Positions 54,228 to 63,511 of a stretch of 64,000 bases of DNA are shown here, piece after piece. The stretch's first letter is position 1; each line of letters opens with the position of its first letter. The position numbers were made by a program, and so were the translations under genes. The DNA lies in NCBI GenBank assembly GCA_038744685.1, contig JBCDMB010000008.1, positions 62,001-126,000 on the forward strand, in the 5' to 3' direction. Origin of the DNA: Verrucomicrobiota bacterium. GTDB taxonomy: Bacteria; Verrucomicrobiota; Verrucomicrobiia; Opitutales; Puniceicoccaceae. Below the pieces are notes generated by a model. The model saw only the letters and a list, made by a program, of their open reading frames with translations. It was not told the origin of the DNA and did no database searches.

Positions 54228-55919
54228 TTATAACACAGTTCGATTCCTCAAATGGGCAATCGCTGCCAAAAGCAGAAATACTCCGATTCCGACCAGACCT
54301 AAATTCCCGGCCCGGTCGTAAGTTGCCCAAACGCATCCGAAACTCACGAAAACAATCGCGCATATCATAATCGCGTTTAACGCATATCGCTTCGGACCCT
54401 CTACCCGTTCCTCGCCAAGAAGCTTCTTGCTGTTGAACAATACGAAAAAACTGAGATAGGCCAGAGGTAATGCAATCAAACCGATGATCGCTGTCGGTAC
54501 GACGACCCAAAAACTCGCCCCTTGCCAAATAAGTGGCCCGAGCACGCCCACTCCCGGCAACATACAGCCGAAACGATGCCAAAGACCACGGTGTGGAAGC
54601 CCGAGCATCTCACAAAATGCAAATCCATTGATGAGCATAAGAATAATTATACTCGAAAGCGTCATCGCAAAGACCCCGAAACCAAAAACATAGTTAGCGA
54701 ATGCATAGCCCATTAATGGTTCGAGGGATGTTGCCAACGAAAGGGCACCACGCTTGACCAGCATTGCCGCAAGTCGTTTCTCTTTGTCCGGCATCTGCGC
54801 AAAAACAATCTCACGCTCCTCTTCCGTCATATCGCTAACACCGATCCCTTGGTGCGAAAGTCGCTGAACCAGAAGTGTTCGGTAGGCTCCGGCAAGTGCA
54901 GTATTCTGGGGCCCTTCGTTCATCAACACTACCTCGCCCGCAGCAGTCAATTTCGTCATTAACCCTTCCTCAGGATCTGTATGGAATTGGTTCGACGCAG
55001 CAATCACTACACAGCTGGTCGCCAGAATGAAAGGAATCAGCAAACTCGTGGACAAATCGAAGACTGCCAAACCTCGAAAGTTCCTGTTCCATCCCTTCGC
55101 TAGCTGCGAGTAAGGAAGCAAAAAGGTCATATTGATCCCCACTGCGTACGTTACACCTGAGAAAATCACACTCCGTTGGAGGCTTACGATCGTCCCACGC
55201 CAGAATTCGTAAGCCTCATCACTCAATCCAGACAGACTCTCCGAGAACGTAGCAGCAGGAGTGGTAAGCTGTTTAAAGTCCGGCACAAATCCACCCAGGA
55301 TCGCACCCCAATTGAGTCCGTTGTCGGAGTAACCCAACTTCACAACAACCCCAACGAAGGAGAGGACGATTAGAGCGACGAAGAGTTTCAAAAGATTCTC
55401 AAAGATTCGAATTCCCTTTCGGCCAGAATCATAAAACCAAATGATCGCCACCGAAATTGCCAACATGACAAAGCTCACAACATACGGGTTCGATCCGGGC
55501 ACCAAATTGCGGGTGACGGCTGCAGTACCCAGGCTAAATTGCGGAAGCGACCAAATTATATTCGCAAGAAAAGTCGCTATGATCCACCCCCAGGCAATAA
55601 CGGGGTTTACTCTCGTTCGAATGAGCTCAAAGGGGCGTTTTCCGGTCGAAAGAACAACGTAGGAAATCGCACACATCATGATAATCCCGAGAACCATCGC
55701 AACAGGCTGTATCCATAGAAGTGATACCCCTCCAAGCACCCCTAGAAAAAGACTTGTGCTCAACGAACCGCCGCCAAGGGTAATAGCGGACTGCAACCAA
55801 CCAGGACCCGACAACTTCGCATAGGTAATCCATCGCCCGAGTACACCTTTTGATTCGGCATCCTGCAGTATCCGATTTTCCCGTTCGGTCTGCGTCGAGA
55901 TTGATTTGGTTTTGGGCAT
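54228..55919 (-). CDS. NRAMP-superfamily membrane transporter lacking the DPGN motif
   Basis: 563 residues with about 12 membrane helices. The NRAMP-like opening 'K-L-S-G-P-G-W-L-Q-S-A-I-T' is followed by LGGGSLSTSLFLGVLGG. True metal NRAMPs have the metal-binding D-P-G-N in helix 1, which is absent here. A long region with 'T-F-S-E-S-L-S-G-L-S-D-E-A-Y-E' and a loop around 320-375 is also unlike Mn/Fe transporters. Such proteins are usually labelled divalent metal transporters, but in a sugar-oxidation operon a carbohydrate or sugar-acid substrate is possible. First gene of the operon, divergent from the XylR-type regulator. Confidence 0.75.
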   Translation of the reverse strand: MPKTKSISTQTERENRILQDAESKGVLGRWITYAKLSGPGWLQSAITLGGGSLSTSLFLGVLGGVSLLWIQPVAMVLGIIMMCAISYVVLSTGKRPFELIRTRVNPVIAWGWIIATFLANIIWSLPQFSLGTAAVTRNLVPGSNPYVVSFVMLAISVAIIWFYDSGRKGIRIFENLLKLFVALIVLSFVGVVVKLGYSDNGLNWGAILGGFVPDFKQLTTPAATFSESLSGLSDEAYEFWRGTIVSLQRSVIFSGVTYAVGINMTFLLPYSQLAKGWNRNFRGLAVFDLSTSLLIPFILATSCVVIAASNQFHTDPEEGLMTKLTAAGEVVLMNEGPQNTALAGAYRTLLVQRLSHQGIGVSDMTEEEREIVFAQMPDKEKRLAAMLVKRGALSLATSLEPLMGYAFANYVFGFGVFAMTLSSIIILMLINGFAFCEMLGLPHRGLWHRFGCMLPGVGVLGPLIWQGASFWVVVPTAIIGLIALPLAYLSFFVLFNSKKLLGEERVEGPKRYALNAIMICAIVFVSFGCVWATYDRAGNLGLVGIGVFLLLAAIAHLRNRTVL

Positions 55920-55989
55920 ATGAGGTTGGAGCGAGACGAAGGCTAAAGGACGATAGAGTATCAGTATCGCTCCAAACTAACAATGTATA

Positions 55990-56018
55990 TTCGTGCATAC
56001 TTTTCTTCATTTCGTGCA
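55990..56018. promoter_or_regulatory. Paired direct repeats in the NRAMP/XylR divergent region
   Basis: TTCGTGCA at 55990-55997 is repeated at 56011-56018, 21 bases (two helical turns) apart, in the 141-base region between divergent promoters. AraC-type DNA-binding domains commonly bind direct repeats with such spacing, so this is a candidate binding site of the adjacent XylR-type regulator. Confidence 0.45.
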
Positions 56019-56060
56019 CATTATGATTGTCAGCCCAAGTTCAACGACGAGAATCTATGC

Positions 56061-57254
56061 ATGGCTCCAAAACGACAAACGCCCCCGAGAGTCGCTCTCC
56101 TCATCCAAGGCACACGCCACTACGAACGCTCTCTCCTGAGTGGAATTGCAGATTATGCCAACCTTCACGGTCCTTGGCAGTTCTTTCGCAATGTCTCCTA
56201 CCTGCGAGATGAAGATATTTCTCCGCAAGCGCTTCTACGCGCTTGGAAGCCCGACGCCTTGATCATTCGCGAAAGCTCGCCCCGGCACTACGACAAAATT
56301 CTCAGGAGCAAACTCCCGATCATCTACGCTCCGAGCACAGAGCCAAATCCAAGTGTCACCAATATTATCGTCGACGACGTAGAAACCGGGAGGTTGGCAG
56401 CGCGCCACCTTTACGAAAATGGCTTCCGGAATTTTGCGTTCTGTGGAGTCAGCGACCTTTTTTTCTGGTCACGTCTCCGACGTGAGGGGTTTTGCAAAGA
56501 AGTCGAAGCACTCGGACACAAGGCTCATATTTTCGAAAGTAAAACGGGAGACGAATTTCTCAGCTGGAGTGCAAGTTCTCGAAAACTACGGAAATGGCTG
56601 GCTGAGCTACCCGGACAAACAGGACTAATGGCCTGTACGGACGATTTTGCTCTCCTCGCACAAGAGGCCTGCATTGCGGTCAATCGCTCTATCCCCGATG
56701 AAATTGCATTGATAGGAGTCGGGAATGATGAAGCCGTTTGCGAACTTGCAGCGACTCCTCTCAGCAGTGTCGAACTCAACGTCAAACGTGCCGGTTACAA
56801 CGCCGCACGCTTTCTCGACCATCGGTTAAAAACCAAATCCAACACTCACCAGACAAAGCCCATAAAGATCGTAATTGAACCCTTGCGGGTGATTGCACGT
56901 GTTTCAACGGATCCGGCCAAAACTCGCGATGTAGAGATCGCGAAAGCGATTCGTTACATCAACAAACAAATCAATCAGGCAATCGACGTAAGCGATGTAG
57001 TCGCGGCCACCAATCTCTCCCGCCGGACTCTCTACAACAAATTTCAAGCCGCCACAGGTGAACCCATCTCAAGCTTTATCCGTCAGCGCAAGATTGAGCA
57101 TTTCTCAAAGCTTCTACTCGAGACAAACCTTACCGTCGCAGAAATCGCTTACTCGATGGGGTATGAGTCAGAGAGCAATATCTCACGGCTTTTCAAAAAA
57201 TACTCGGGTGTAACTCCGCTCGCCTATCGGCGCAGGCATTTGGTAACCGCCTAG
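56061..57254 (+). CDS. XylR-type regulator: LacI-like sensor fused to AraC HTH
   Basis: 397 residues from ATG 56061 (upstream in-frame codons to 55983 lie in the promoter region). Residues ~10-275 form a periplasmic-binding-protein-like sensor: RVALLIQGTRHYERSLLSGI, IIVDDVETGRLAARHLYENG, IALIGVGNDEAVCELAATPL. The C-terminal ~105 residues are an AraC-type double HTH: NLSRRTLYNKFQAATGEPIS and SESNISRLFKKYSGVTPLAY. The architecture is that of the xylose regulator XylR; the inducer is likely a sugar. It is divergent from the NRAMP-led operon, whose promoter it probably controls, and from its own direct-repeat site. Confidence 0.9.
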   Translation: MAPKRQTPPRVALLIQGTRHYERSLLSGIADYANLHGPWQFFRNVSYLRDEDISPQALLRAWKPDALIIRESSPRHYDKILRSKLPIIYAPSTEPNPSVTNIIVDDVETGRLAARHLYENGFRNFAFCGVSDLFFWSRLRREGFCKEVEALGHKAHIFESKTGDEFLSWSASSRKLRKWLAELPGQTGLMACTDDFALLAQEACIAVNRSIPDEIALIGVGNDEAVCELAATPLSSVELNVKRAGYNAARFLDHRLKTKSNTHQTKPIKIVIEPLRVIARVSTDPAKTRDVEIAKAIRYINKQINQAIDVSDVVAATNLSRRTLYNKFQAATGEPISSFIRQRKIEHFSKLLLETNLTVAEIAYSMGYESESNISRLFKKYSGVTPLAYRRRHLVTA

Positions 57255-57303
57255 AGCCTACCCGATCTCTCGCGGGATTCTTATGAGAATGTCGTCAGCC
57301 TTC

Positions 57304-58821
57304 TCAGGGAGGTGTTATTTGTGAGAGACTGATTTTCACCTCTTCCAAGATAACACCGTGATCACTAATTAGCCGAAAGGTTACTTCTGGGTCAGGACGG
57401 CCCGGATCAAAAGTGAATTCACCAAAGGCAATGATCTCGGAACCAGTATATCCGAAGAACTGTTCAGAACAGTCCTTAACGAGAGCATCTGGCCCTTTGA
57501 TGCCACCCAAACTACCAACACCAAACTCAAAGAATCCAAAGTCGTTCTTTCTAGGAATTCGGAAGCCCCGGGCACCGTGACGGTCTCCACTGACAAGGAG
57601 AACACCACCGATTCCCTTTTCCTCGATAAAAGAGAAAATGTCTTCTCTTCCTTCTTTGTCCCAAACACCCCACGAGTCCTTTCCGTCGCTTACGTAATCA
57701 CTCCACATAGTGCCAGAGCTAATTACTTTAAAGGGTGCCGTCGATCCCAAGAGACCAAGCTTCAACCACTCATGCTGCTCCTCGCCGAGGAAACTCCTAA
57801 ACCCACCCTTTCTGCCGGTCTCGCGGCAAGAGCGGGTATCCAGCATAAAATACTCAACAGGACCTAACCTCGTCTTGAAAAAAATGCCTTCCCGCCGAGG
57901 CCTCTCAACCGGGCTATTCCAATTGGCGTTCCAAATTTCACGGAGATTTTGACGAATTTCAGCAGTAATGTGTCGATCCAAACCACTTCGATCGTTGGCG
58001 AAATAGTCCCAGTCGTCCCAAGAAGTGTAGACTGGCGTGTTGGCGACAAAATTAGCCCATGGTCCTGAAGTATCACGCAAAAGATAATCTGCTTCGATCA
58101 TATTAAAATTACTTCGACGTCCGTCGGCCGCAATATCGCCATAGAAGAACATCGCAAGAGGGTCGCGCCTGGAAATCTGAGAGAACAGGTTGGGATTATG
58201 CAGTCCAATTTTGTGAAAGTCCGCGCCGAATGTGATTCGCAGCTGACTATCAGTGTCGTTTCGCGGTGCAGTCTTAAACGAACCACGAGCCACTACCTCA
58301 GAATCCGACGCGACAATCGCGTAGGTATACGACGAAGCCTCTTTCAGGTTATCGATCTGAGTCCGCACAGGTCTTCCAAGTTGTTCGACCATAACGGGAT
58401 AGTACTTCGGATCCTCATTTTCACCAATGACTAGAATGGTCAAATCATCAGCTATCGATGGACGCATCCAGATAGAAACACCCTCCGTCGTTAGATCTCC
58501 CAGCAATGGCCCACTGATCAATGAGATCCCCATGTCTTGCGCCATCGAGACAACCTCTGAATCACTCAATCGGGCGTCCCGAGATGCCGAAAGATACTCT
58601 CGAGCTCCCAGGTAGAGGTCTCGCCTATCGTTTTGCGCAAGACCATAGTTGTCCATAATCCACGTATCCATCTCCAGACTACCTTTCCGCACATCTCTCG
58701 GCACGGATGATTCAGTCGGTTCAACATAAACAGGATCTGCTGAGCCAGTAGAGAGAAGAGTGATGAGTATGAGTAAGAGTCGAATGGTAAAACAAGAGGC
58801 AGATTTTTGTATGGTTTTCAT
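57304..58821 (-). CDS. Secreted PhoD-like metallophosphatase family protein
   Basis: 505 residues. A signal peptide ends near TGSA (residue ~28). The first ~185 residues include a fibronectin-like N-terminal domain. The metallophosphatase core begins with 'F-G-A-D-F-H-K' (D201), then 'F-Y-G-D-I-A-A-D' (D229), 'W-D-D-W-D-Y-F-A-N-D' and VLLVSGDRHGARGF, the metal-ligand order of alkaline phosphatase D/PhoD. It may hydrolyse phosphodiesters or phosphomonoesters; in a sulfated-glycan region an unusual substrate is possible. It ends close to the XylR gene (convergent). Confidence 0.85.
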   Translation of the reverse strand: MKTIQKSASCFTIRLLLILITLLSTGSADPVYVEPTESSVPRDVRKGSLEMDTWIMDNYGLAQNDRRDLYLGAREYLSASRDARLSDSEVVSMAQDMGISLISGPLLGDLTTEGVSIWMRPSIADDLTILVIGENEDPKYYPVMVEQLGRPVRTQIDNLKEASSYTYAIVASDSEVVARGSFKTAPRNDTDSQLRITFGADFHKIGLHNPNLFSQISRRDPLAMFFYGDIAADGRRSNFNMIEADYLLRDTSGPWANFVANTPVYTSWDDWDYFANDRSGLDRHITAEIRQNLREIWNANWNSPVERPRREGIFFKTRLGPVEYFMLDTRSCRETGRKGGFRSFLGEEQHEWLKLGLLGSTAPFKVISSGTMWSDYVSDGKDSWGVWDKEGREDIFSFIEEKGIGGVLLVSGDRHGARGFRIPRKNDFGFFEFGVGSLGGIKGPDALVKDCSEQFFGYTGSEIIAFGEFTFDPGRPDPEVTFRLISDHGVILEEVKISLSQITPP

Positions 58822-58896
58822 CTTCGCGGATTATTACTCCAACGGTTAAATAGAAGACAGAGTCGTAGTGGTTTCAAAATCGAAATGGCATTGAAT

Positions 58897-58919
58897 CCCT
58901 ATCGGAAGGCCCCGATGGG
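58897..58919 (-). terminator. Possible hairpin after the S1_11-like sulfatase
   Basis: CCCTATCGG and CCGATGGG pair with one bulged base around a short AAGGCC loop. It lies about 110 bases downstream of the sulfatase stop and upstream of the PhoD-like gene. There is no T-run. Confidence 0.2.
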
Positions 58920-59026
58920 CGATTTGGATATCGATTTCGACCATCGAATATCGTCTATTTCTCTCGCGGATTAAAGTCGGTCGTAGGCAGAAGGTTCTTT
59001 GGGAGCATAGTCCTTAGAGAGAGCGA

Positions 59027-60715
59027 CTATTTTGAAAAGCTCCGGGGAGGATATTTCTCCTCCATCTCCTCTCTAAACGACTCCGAAAGACTGACCGCAC
59101 GAGAACGATCTTCATCATCATAATCCCAATAAGCATCAATTGCCCTGTTGCAAAGAAATTTGGGATCATCTTCACCATACAGGCTACGCAACTCCTTAAG
59201 CCGTTCCTTAAGCTCCTCGACGATCGCTGAATACTCTGGATCGTCGTAAAGATTATTCATTTCCTTCGGATCATCGATCAGATCATAAAGCTCCCAAGCA
59301 GGAGGTGAGTGTGCCTCAGCTGAGTTTTCTGCACATCCATAGAAAAGGAGAAGCTTATACTCCTTGGTGCGGATACCGATATGAGCAGGAACAAAGTGAT
59401 GCTTAAGATGCATCCAGTAGTGATAGTAGGCCGCATCCTTCCAGTCCTCACCCTCCCTTCCGGTCTCCATGATCGTGCGAAAACTACGACCATGCATATA
59501 GTCGGGTGTCTCAACGCCTGCGTAATCGAGAAGCATCGCTGGGATATCAATATTCTCTACAATAGCATCGGAGCGACTCCCGGCAGGAATCGATTCCGGG
59601 TAGCGAACGATGAATGGCATGCGCATCGATTCTTCGTATGCCCACCGCTTATCGATGTAGTCGTGTTCTCCAAGAAACATTCCCTGATCGCTCGTATAGA
59701 CGACTACTGTGTTACCGTCTAATCCCTCCTCCTTTAAGAAATTGAGAACACGCTGGATATTATCGTCGATGCCTTTCACGCAGCGGAGATACCTTTTGAG
59801 GTATTGCTGGTAGGCGTAGGCGGCGATCTCTTCCTCCGATGCTTCCGGATTTATCTTGAGCAAACCTTTTGCAAATCCCCGGTAATTGCGCACCCGGTGG
59901 CGCATACTGATCGACGATCCGAGAAATGGAAGCAACTCTTCTTCATAACCACGTGTTGCGATTGAGCCATGATTTTGGCGATCAAATAGCGAATCAGGCT
60001 CAGGAATATCCACATCATCCAAATAGGTGTCATACCGAGGAGCATTCCTGAATCGGTCATGCGGCGCTTTATAATGTAGTTTTAAAAAGAACGGTTTTTT
60101 TGGATCCCTTTCTTCCCTGAGCCATTCCAGAGCGGAATCGGTAACACGATCCGTTGAATGGCCTTCCATTTGGACCGCATTCTCGAAAATGATGTTCGGT
60201 CCGAATTTGTTCCTTTCCCACGCACTTGCACTGGGTCTCACTACAGTTCCTGTTGCACCCTTCTCAAGGAACACAGGATCGATGTAGTGCCCCTGCCCTA
60301 CCAGCACCTTGTAGTAATCAAAGGTCTCAGGCTTCTCTTTCAGGTGCCATTTTCCAATCACCGCAGTTTGATAACCTGCCTTACGCATCTCTTTCGAAAG
60401 GTACTGCTGCTCCACCGAAATCTCTTTATCCAGATCCGTAGCGCCATTGACCGCACTACTCTGCCCAGTCATGATCGAAGCCCTACTCGGGGTGCAGATC
60501 GAGTTCTGTGCGAAAACATTCTCCATCAAAACTCCTTCTTCCGCCAACCGATCGATTGTGGGCGTCGGATCCAGTTGCGCTAGAATCCCTCCGTAGGCAC
60601 CGATAGCCTGAGAGGCATGATCATCCGACATGATAAAAAGAATATTCGGCCGCTCACTTGCCCATATCGAAATCGCGCACAACAAAAAAGGAACTGCCAG
60701 AACCAGACTTTTCAT
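59027..60715 (-). CDS. Secreted sulfatase, S1_11-like
   Basis: 562 residues from ATG 60715 (an in-frame TTG lies 15 bases upstream). A signal peptide ends near IWAS (residue ~20). Core: 'I-L-F-I-M-S-D-D-H-A-S', formylglycine precursor C74 in 'N-S-I-C-T-P-S-R-A', 'A-V-I-G-K-W-H-L' and TSDQGMFLGEHDYIDKRWAY. The segment 'F-D-Y-Y-K-V-L-V-G-Q-G-H-Y-I-D-P' and the late 'Y-E-E-S-M-R-M-P' follow the glucosamine-6-sulfatase-like (S1_11) pattern, which suggests a 6-O-sulfate on an amino sugar or hexose. The length (562) exceeds most neighbours because of an extra loop at 230-310. Specificity is not proven. Confidence 0.9.
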   Translation of the reverse strand: MKSLVLAVPFLLCAISIWASERPNILFIMSDDHASQAIGAYGGILAQLDPTPTIDRLAEEGVLMENVFAQNSICTPSRASIMTGQSSAVNGATDLDKEISVEQQYLSKEMRKAGYQTAVIGKWHLKEKPETFDYYKVLVGQGHYIDPVFLEKGATGTVVRPSASAWERNKFGPNIIFENAVQMEGHSTDRVTDSALEWLREERDPKKPFFLKLHYKAPHDRFRNAPRYDTYLDDVDIPEPDSLFDRQNHGSIATRGYEEELLPFLGSSISMRHRVRNYRGFAKGLLKINPEASEEEIAAYAYQQYLKRYLRCVKGIDDNIQRVLNFLKEEGLDGNTVVVYTSDQGMFLGEHDYIDKRWAYEESMRMPFIVRYPESIPAGSRSDAIVENIDIPAMLLDYAGVETPDYMHGRSFRTIMETGREGEDWKDAAYYHYWMHLKHHFVPAHIGIRTKEYKLLLFYGCAENSAEAHSPPAWELYDLIDDPKEMNNLYDDPEYSAIVEELKERLKELRSLYGEDDPKFLCNRAIDAYWDYDDEDRSRAVSLSESFREEMEEKYPPRSFSK

Positions 60716-60745
60716 CACCACTAAGCTCAATCAGAGAGATAAGCA

Positions 60746-60760
60746 GCAAACACCGTTTGC
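60746..60760. promoter_or_regulatory. Short perfect palindrome upstream of the S1_11-like sulfatase
   Basis: GCAAAC-ACC-GTTTGC, 31 bases upstream of the sulfatase start codon. Its size and position would suit a repressor site, but no second copy was noticed. Confidence 0.25.
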
Positions 60761-60925
60761 CATTTCATAGAAAAGACTCGAAACCGCCTTCGTATCCGCG
60801 GGATGTCTTCAAAAGAACTAAAGGCGCTTACGGCCCGCAGAAAAACCCACCGCACCCCTTGCGAACAAACTAGAAGGGAGCCAAATCCTACATCAAAAGT
60901 CACCATGAGCTTCCTCCGACCACCT

Positions 60926-63364
60926 TCAATTCAGATCTGCGCTGAATCCTCTCTGCATAAACACCACGTCATCCCTACGGGACTCAGGAGTCACAATGAG
61001 TTTCTCGATCTTACCGCTTCTGAATGAAACCTCGACTGTGGTTCTCTCAGGCGCATGCAACTTAAAATCCACATCCACATCAAATGGCCAGGCGGGTAGG
61101 AGGTAAATTGTGTCGCCGAAACACTGCATCAGCATTTCCTGAATTCCGATCATACTAGCCCCGAGCCAATTGTGGTCTGGTATCCAATCATACATGGGCC
61201 CCAGGAATGATGGGAACCGCATCAGCTTACGGCCATCGAAGATCTTTCGGACACTCAAATCCATTGCGTCGTCCGCGAAACCTGCACGCGCCGCGAAGAT
61301 ATTCTTCTGCTGCCAGCCGAAAATACGGTCCTTCGCGAGACTTGTGTCATGCAACCACGTTTCACGGGCTACAGCCATTTCTTCAGTGTCTGCGGGCGTG
61401 ATTCTATCAAACGGATATAAAGGATAAAACTGAGGAACTTCTTTCTGCGGCTTTGACCGATATACACCTTCGCCCGGAGCGAGCATGGTACGCCCCTCGT
61501 GCTCTACGTAAAAAGGTGTTGGAGGCAAACGATCAAGAAACTCCCGGTAGTAAGCCCTATCCTCTTCCGAAATCGACGGGCTATCCAGTTCGATCAAGCT
61601 TTCCAAACAAGCTTCCAGTCCGGCAACAAGGTCCATCGGGTTTGCCATAGATCCGGTTTCAAGAGCCATAGCGGGGGAGATGTAGAGTTTTCCGCGGTCA
61701 TCAAAAGGCTCTCCGGTCCGCATCATCTGACGCTTCTGGTAGTGTTGATCGAAGAAGATGACCGATGATTTAATAAACGGGATGTACTCCTCAATGCTGT
61801 TACCAGAATAGCGATGATACTCCATGATCATATACGCGTGCTCAAGAGGCGCCGTGAAGTGATACCCACAGGACGCGTTGTATTGCATGCCTTCTTCCGC
61901 AAATCCTTTTGTAAAACCTCTGATCCGAGGATCTCCGAAAGGAACTTCCTCTGGCCGGATTCGTTTCTGAGGAGAATGGTCATTTGGAGGCCAGCACCAA
62001 GCAAGGCCCATCACCAAACCACTTGTGCTGGTATTTTCGCTGTAGTAGGCCCCTTCGTGACCAAAATACTTTTCAACCCTGATTTCAGCGCCTCGGAGCC
62101 CGTGACGATATAAGTCAAACTGCGCGGGCATCGCATCAAAGTCTCCCATTTTCAACATCGGCCAATAAATCAAACGCTGATTCTGTGCGGTATGGTAGTC
62201 GCCCCCCCACTGACGCCAATCAGGATCAAACTGGTTCTTGAACGGATCGACGGTAAAGCTGCCGCCATTAAACTTCGTGGGAGAGCTTCCATAAAAGTTG
62301 CATCCAAACTGGTAGCGTCCCAACTGGTAAATCTGTCCAAGCTTCCAAAGAGGATTCTCATGATCTGTCGAGTCCGGCTCGATAACTACCCAGCTTCGAT
62401 CCCAGAAACTACGCCACCACTCTCGATTCTCATCTGTGTTCCCAAGGCTGGCCTTCGTCTCCAAGCCAATCCTATCCATATTGCTCCTCCAAGACTCAAA
62501 CTGTTCTTCCTGTGCCAAGTGAGTAGCGATCACGATATGATGGTTCTTTGCCTTTTCACTGCTTACGAGACTGAGATACTCATAGTCTCTGTTCAGGTAT
62601 TCTCCCATCCCCCGGGTTCCACGGACCGCCGAAGTTCCAAACATCTTACCCCCAAAAGTAAGATTCTTCTTTCCGTCATAAATCTCATCCTTAAAGGCCA
62701 TCATGTCTTGCTGCTCCAGCTCCACATAGTGTGCCTGCGTTTCCGCTGGATTCCGGTGGTAGAAGAGAACCGAGTCTCCATCAAAATCATACTGGTCTCT
62801 AAGCTTCCACACCTCCCCGGGATACGCCACTAGAGAGTAACTACCCCACCGGGAACTGTTTGACATCTTCGGATCTTTGGGAGGTTCCTCGAGGAGTTTA
62901 TCTTCATACCTCCACGTCTCGAAACTGATTTTATAATCTACAGGCTCATCCGAATCGACTGTCAAATGTATTGAACTTGTAAAGACGTCTACCCATGTCC
63001 TTACCCTGATTTCGAATTCAGAGACTGCGGTTAAATACACAGAACCATCCTGCAAATGAAGCTTCTGCCTAAACCGCTGGGGATCCTCGAATGAATTTGG
63101 TGTGAAGTTCAGTCTGAACCGACCCAGCTTCACGTATTCACCCAACTCGTTAAACGAGCCCGACTTCTGCGCGTACAGAAATACTTCTCCGTCTTCCACC
63201 CATATATTGCAGCCAATATCACCTCCACCAAATGGCATGGAATCCATCGGTCCATTATCACTCGGAGTCGTCCATTCAACATCGTATTGGTCGGTCCAAA
63301 ACGGACCCTCTCCAGCTAGAACGGAAACGTTTAAAAACAATGCAATCGCTAATCCAGCTCTCAT
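60926..63364 (-). CDS. Secreted DUF5703 glycosidase-like protein ((alpha/alpha)6, GH95-like)
   Basis: 812 residues. A signal peptide ends near SVLAGE (residue ~18). The N-terminal beta-sandwich (about 20-290), with 'W-T-T-P-S-D-N-G-P-M-D-S-M-P-F-G-G-G-D-I-G', is the DUF5703 pattern, reminiscent of GH95 (alpha-L-fucosidase/galactosidase). The C-terminal two thirds form an (alpha/alpha)6 barrel, with 'W-R-Q-W-G-G-D-Y-H-T-A-Q-N-Q', 'H-F-T-A-P-L-E-H-A-Y' and 'L-A-P-G-E-G-V-Y'. Probably an exo-glycosidase; no activity is claimed. It lies upstream of the S1_11-like sulfatase on the same strand (210-base gap). Confidence 0.75.
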   Translation of the reverse strand: MRAGLAIALFLNVSVLAGEGPFWTDQYDVEWTTPSDNGPMDSMPFGGGDIGCNIWVEDGEVFLYAQKSGSFNELGEYVKLGRFRLNFTPNSFEDPQRFRQKLHLQDGSVYLTAVSEFEIRVRTWVDVFTSSIHLTVDSDEPVDYKISFETWRYEDKLLEEPPKDPKMSNSSRWGSYSLVAYPGEVWKLRDQYDFDGDSVLFYHRNPAETQAHYVELEQQDMMAFKDEIYDGKKNLTFGGKMFGTSAVRGTRGMGEYLNRDYEYLSLVSSEKAKNHHIVIATHLAQEEQFESWRSNMDRIGLETKASLGNTDENREWWRSFWDRSWVVIEPDSTDHENPLWKLGQIYQLGRYQFGCNFYGSSPTKFNGGSFTVDPFKNQFDPDWRQWGGDYHTAQNQRLIYWPMLKMGDFDAMPAQFDLYRHGLRGAEIRVEKYFGHEGAYYSENTSTSGLVMGLAWCWPPNDHSPQKRIRPEEVPFGDPRIRGFTKGFAEEGMQYNASCGYHFTAPLEHAYMIMEYHRYSGNSIEEYIPFIKSSVIFFDQHYQKRQMMRTGEPFDDRGKLYISPAMALETGSMANPMDLVAGLEACLESLIELDSPSISEEDRAYYREFLDRLPPTPFYVEHEGRTMLAPGEGVYRSKPQKEVPQFYPLYPFDRITPADTEEMAVARETWLHDTSLAKDRIFGWQQKNIFAARAGFADDAMDLSVRKIFDGRKLMRFPSFLGPMYDWIPDHNWLGASMIGIQEMLMQCFGDTIYLLPAWPFDVDVDFKLHAPERTTVEVSFRSGKIEKLIVTPESRRDDVVFMQRGFSADLN

Positions 63365-63511
63365 CTTACATCCATAAAATTGTGTGGTAAATAAATACGC
63401 CTCCGAAACCCAGTTTTCGCTTTAGATCTATTTTTCGCATCCGAAATCTCATTCGATTCAACTGGGTAACGGAAACCATAAACACTCTGAAACTTGTCGG
63501 ACAGGGTTCGT

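Noticed and set aside
55983-56060. N-terminal extension of the XylR-type regulator from 55983
   Set aside because: Those codons cover the direct-repeat promoter region and do not align with the usual start of the sensor domain.
57284-57306. TGAGAA/TTCTCA inverted repeat between the XylR-type and PhoD-like genes as a terminator
   Set aside because: Weak AT-rich stem, no T-run, and it overlaps the PhoD-like stop codon.
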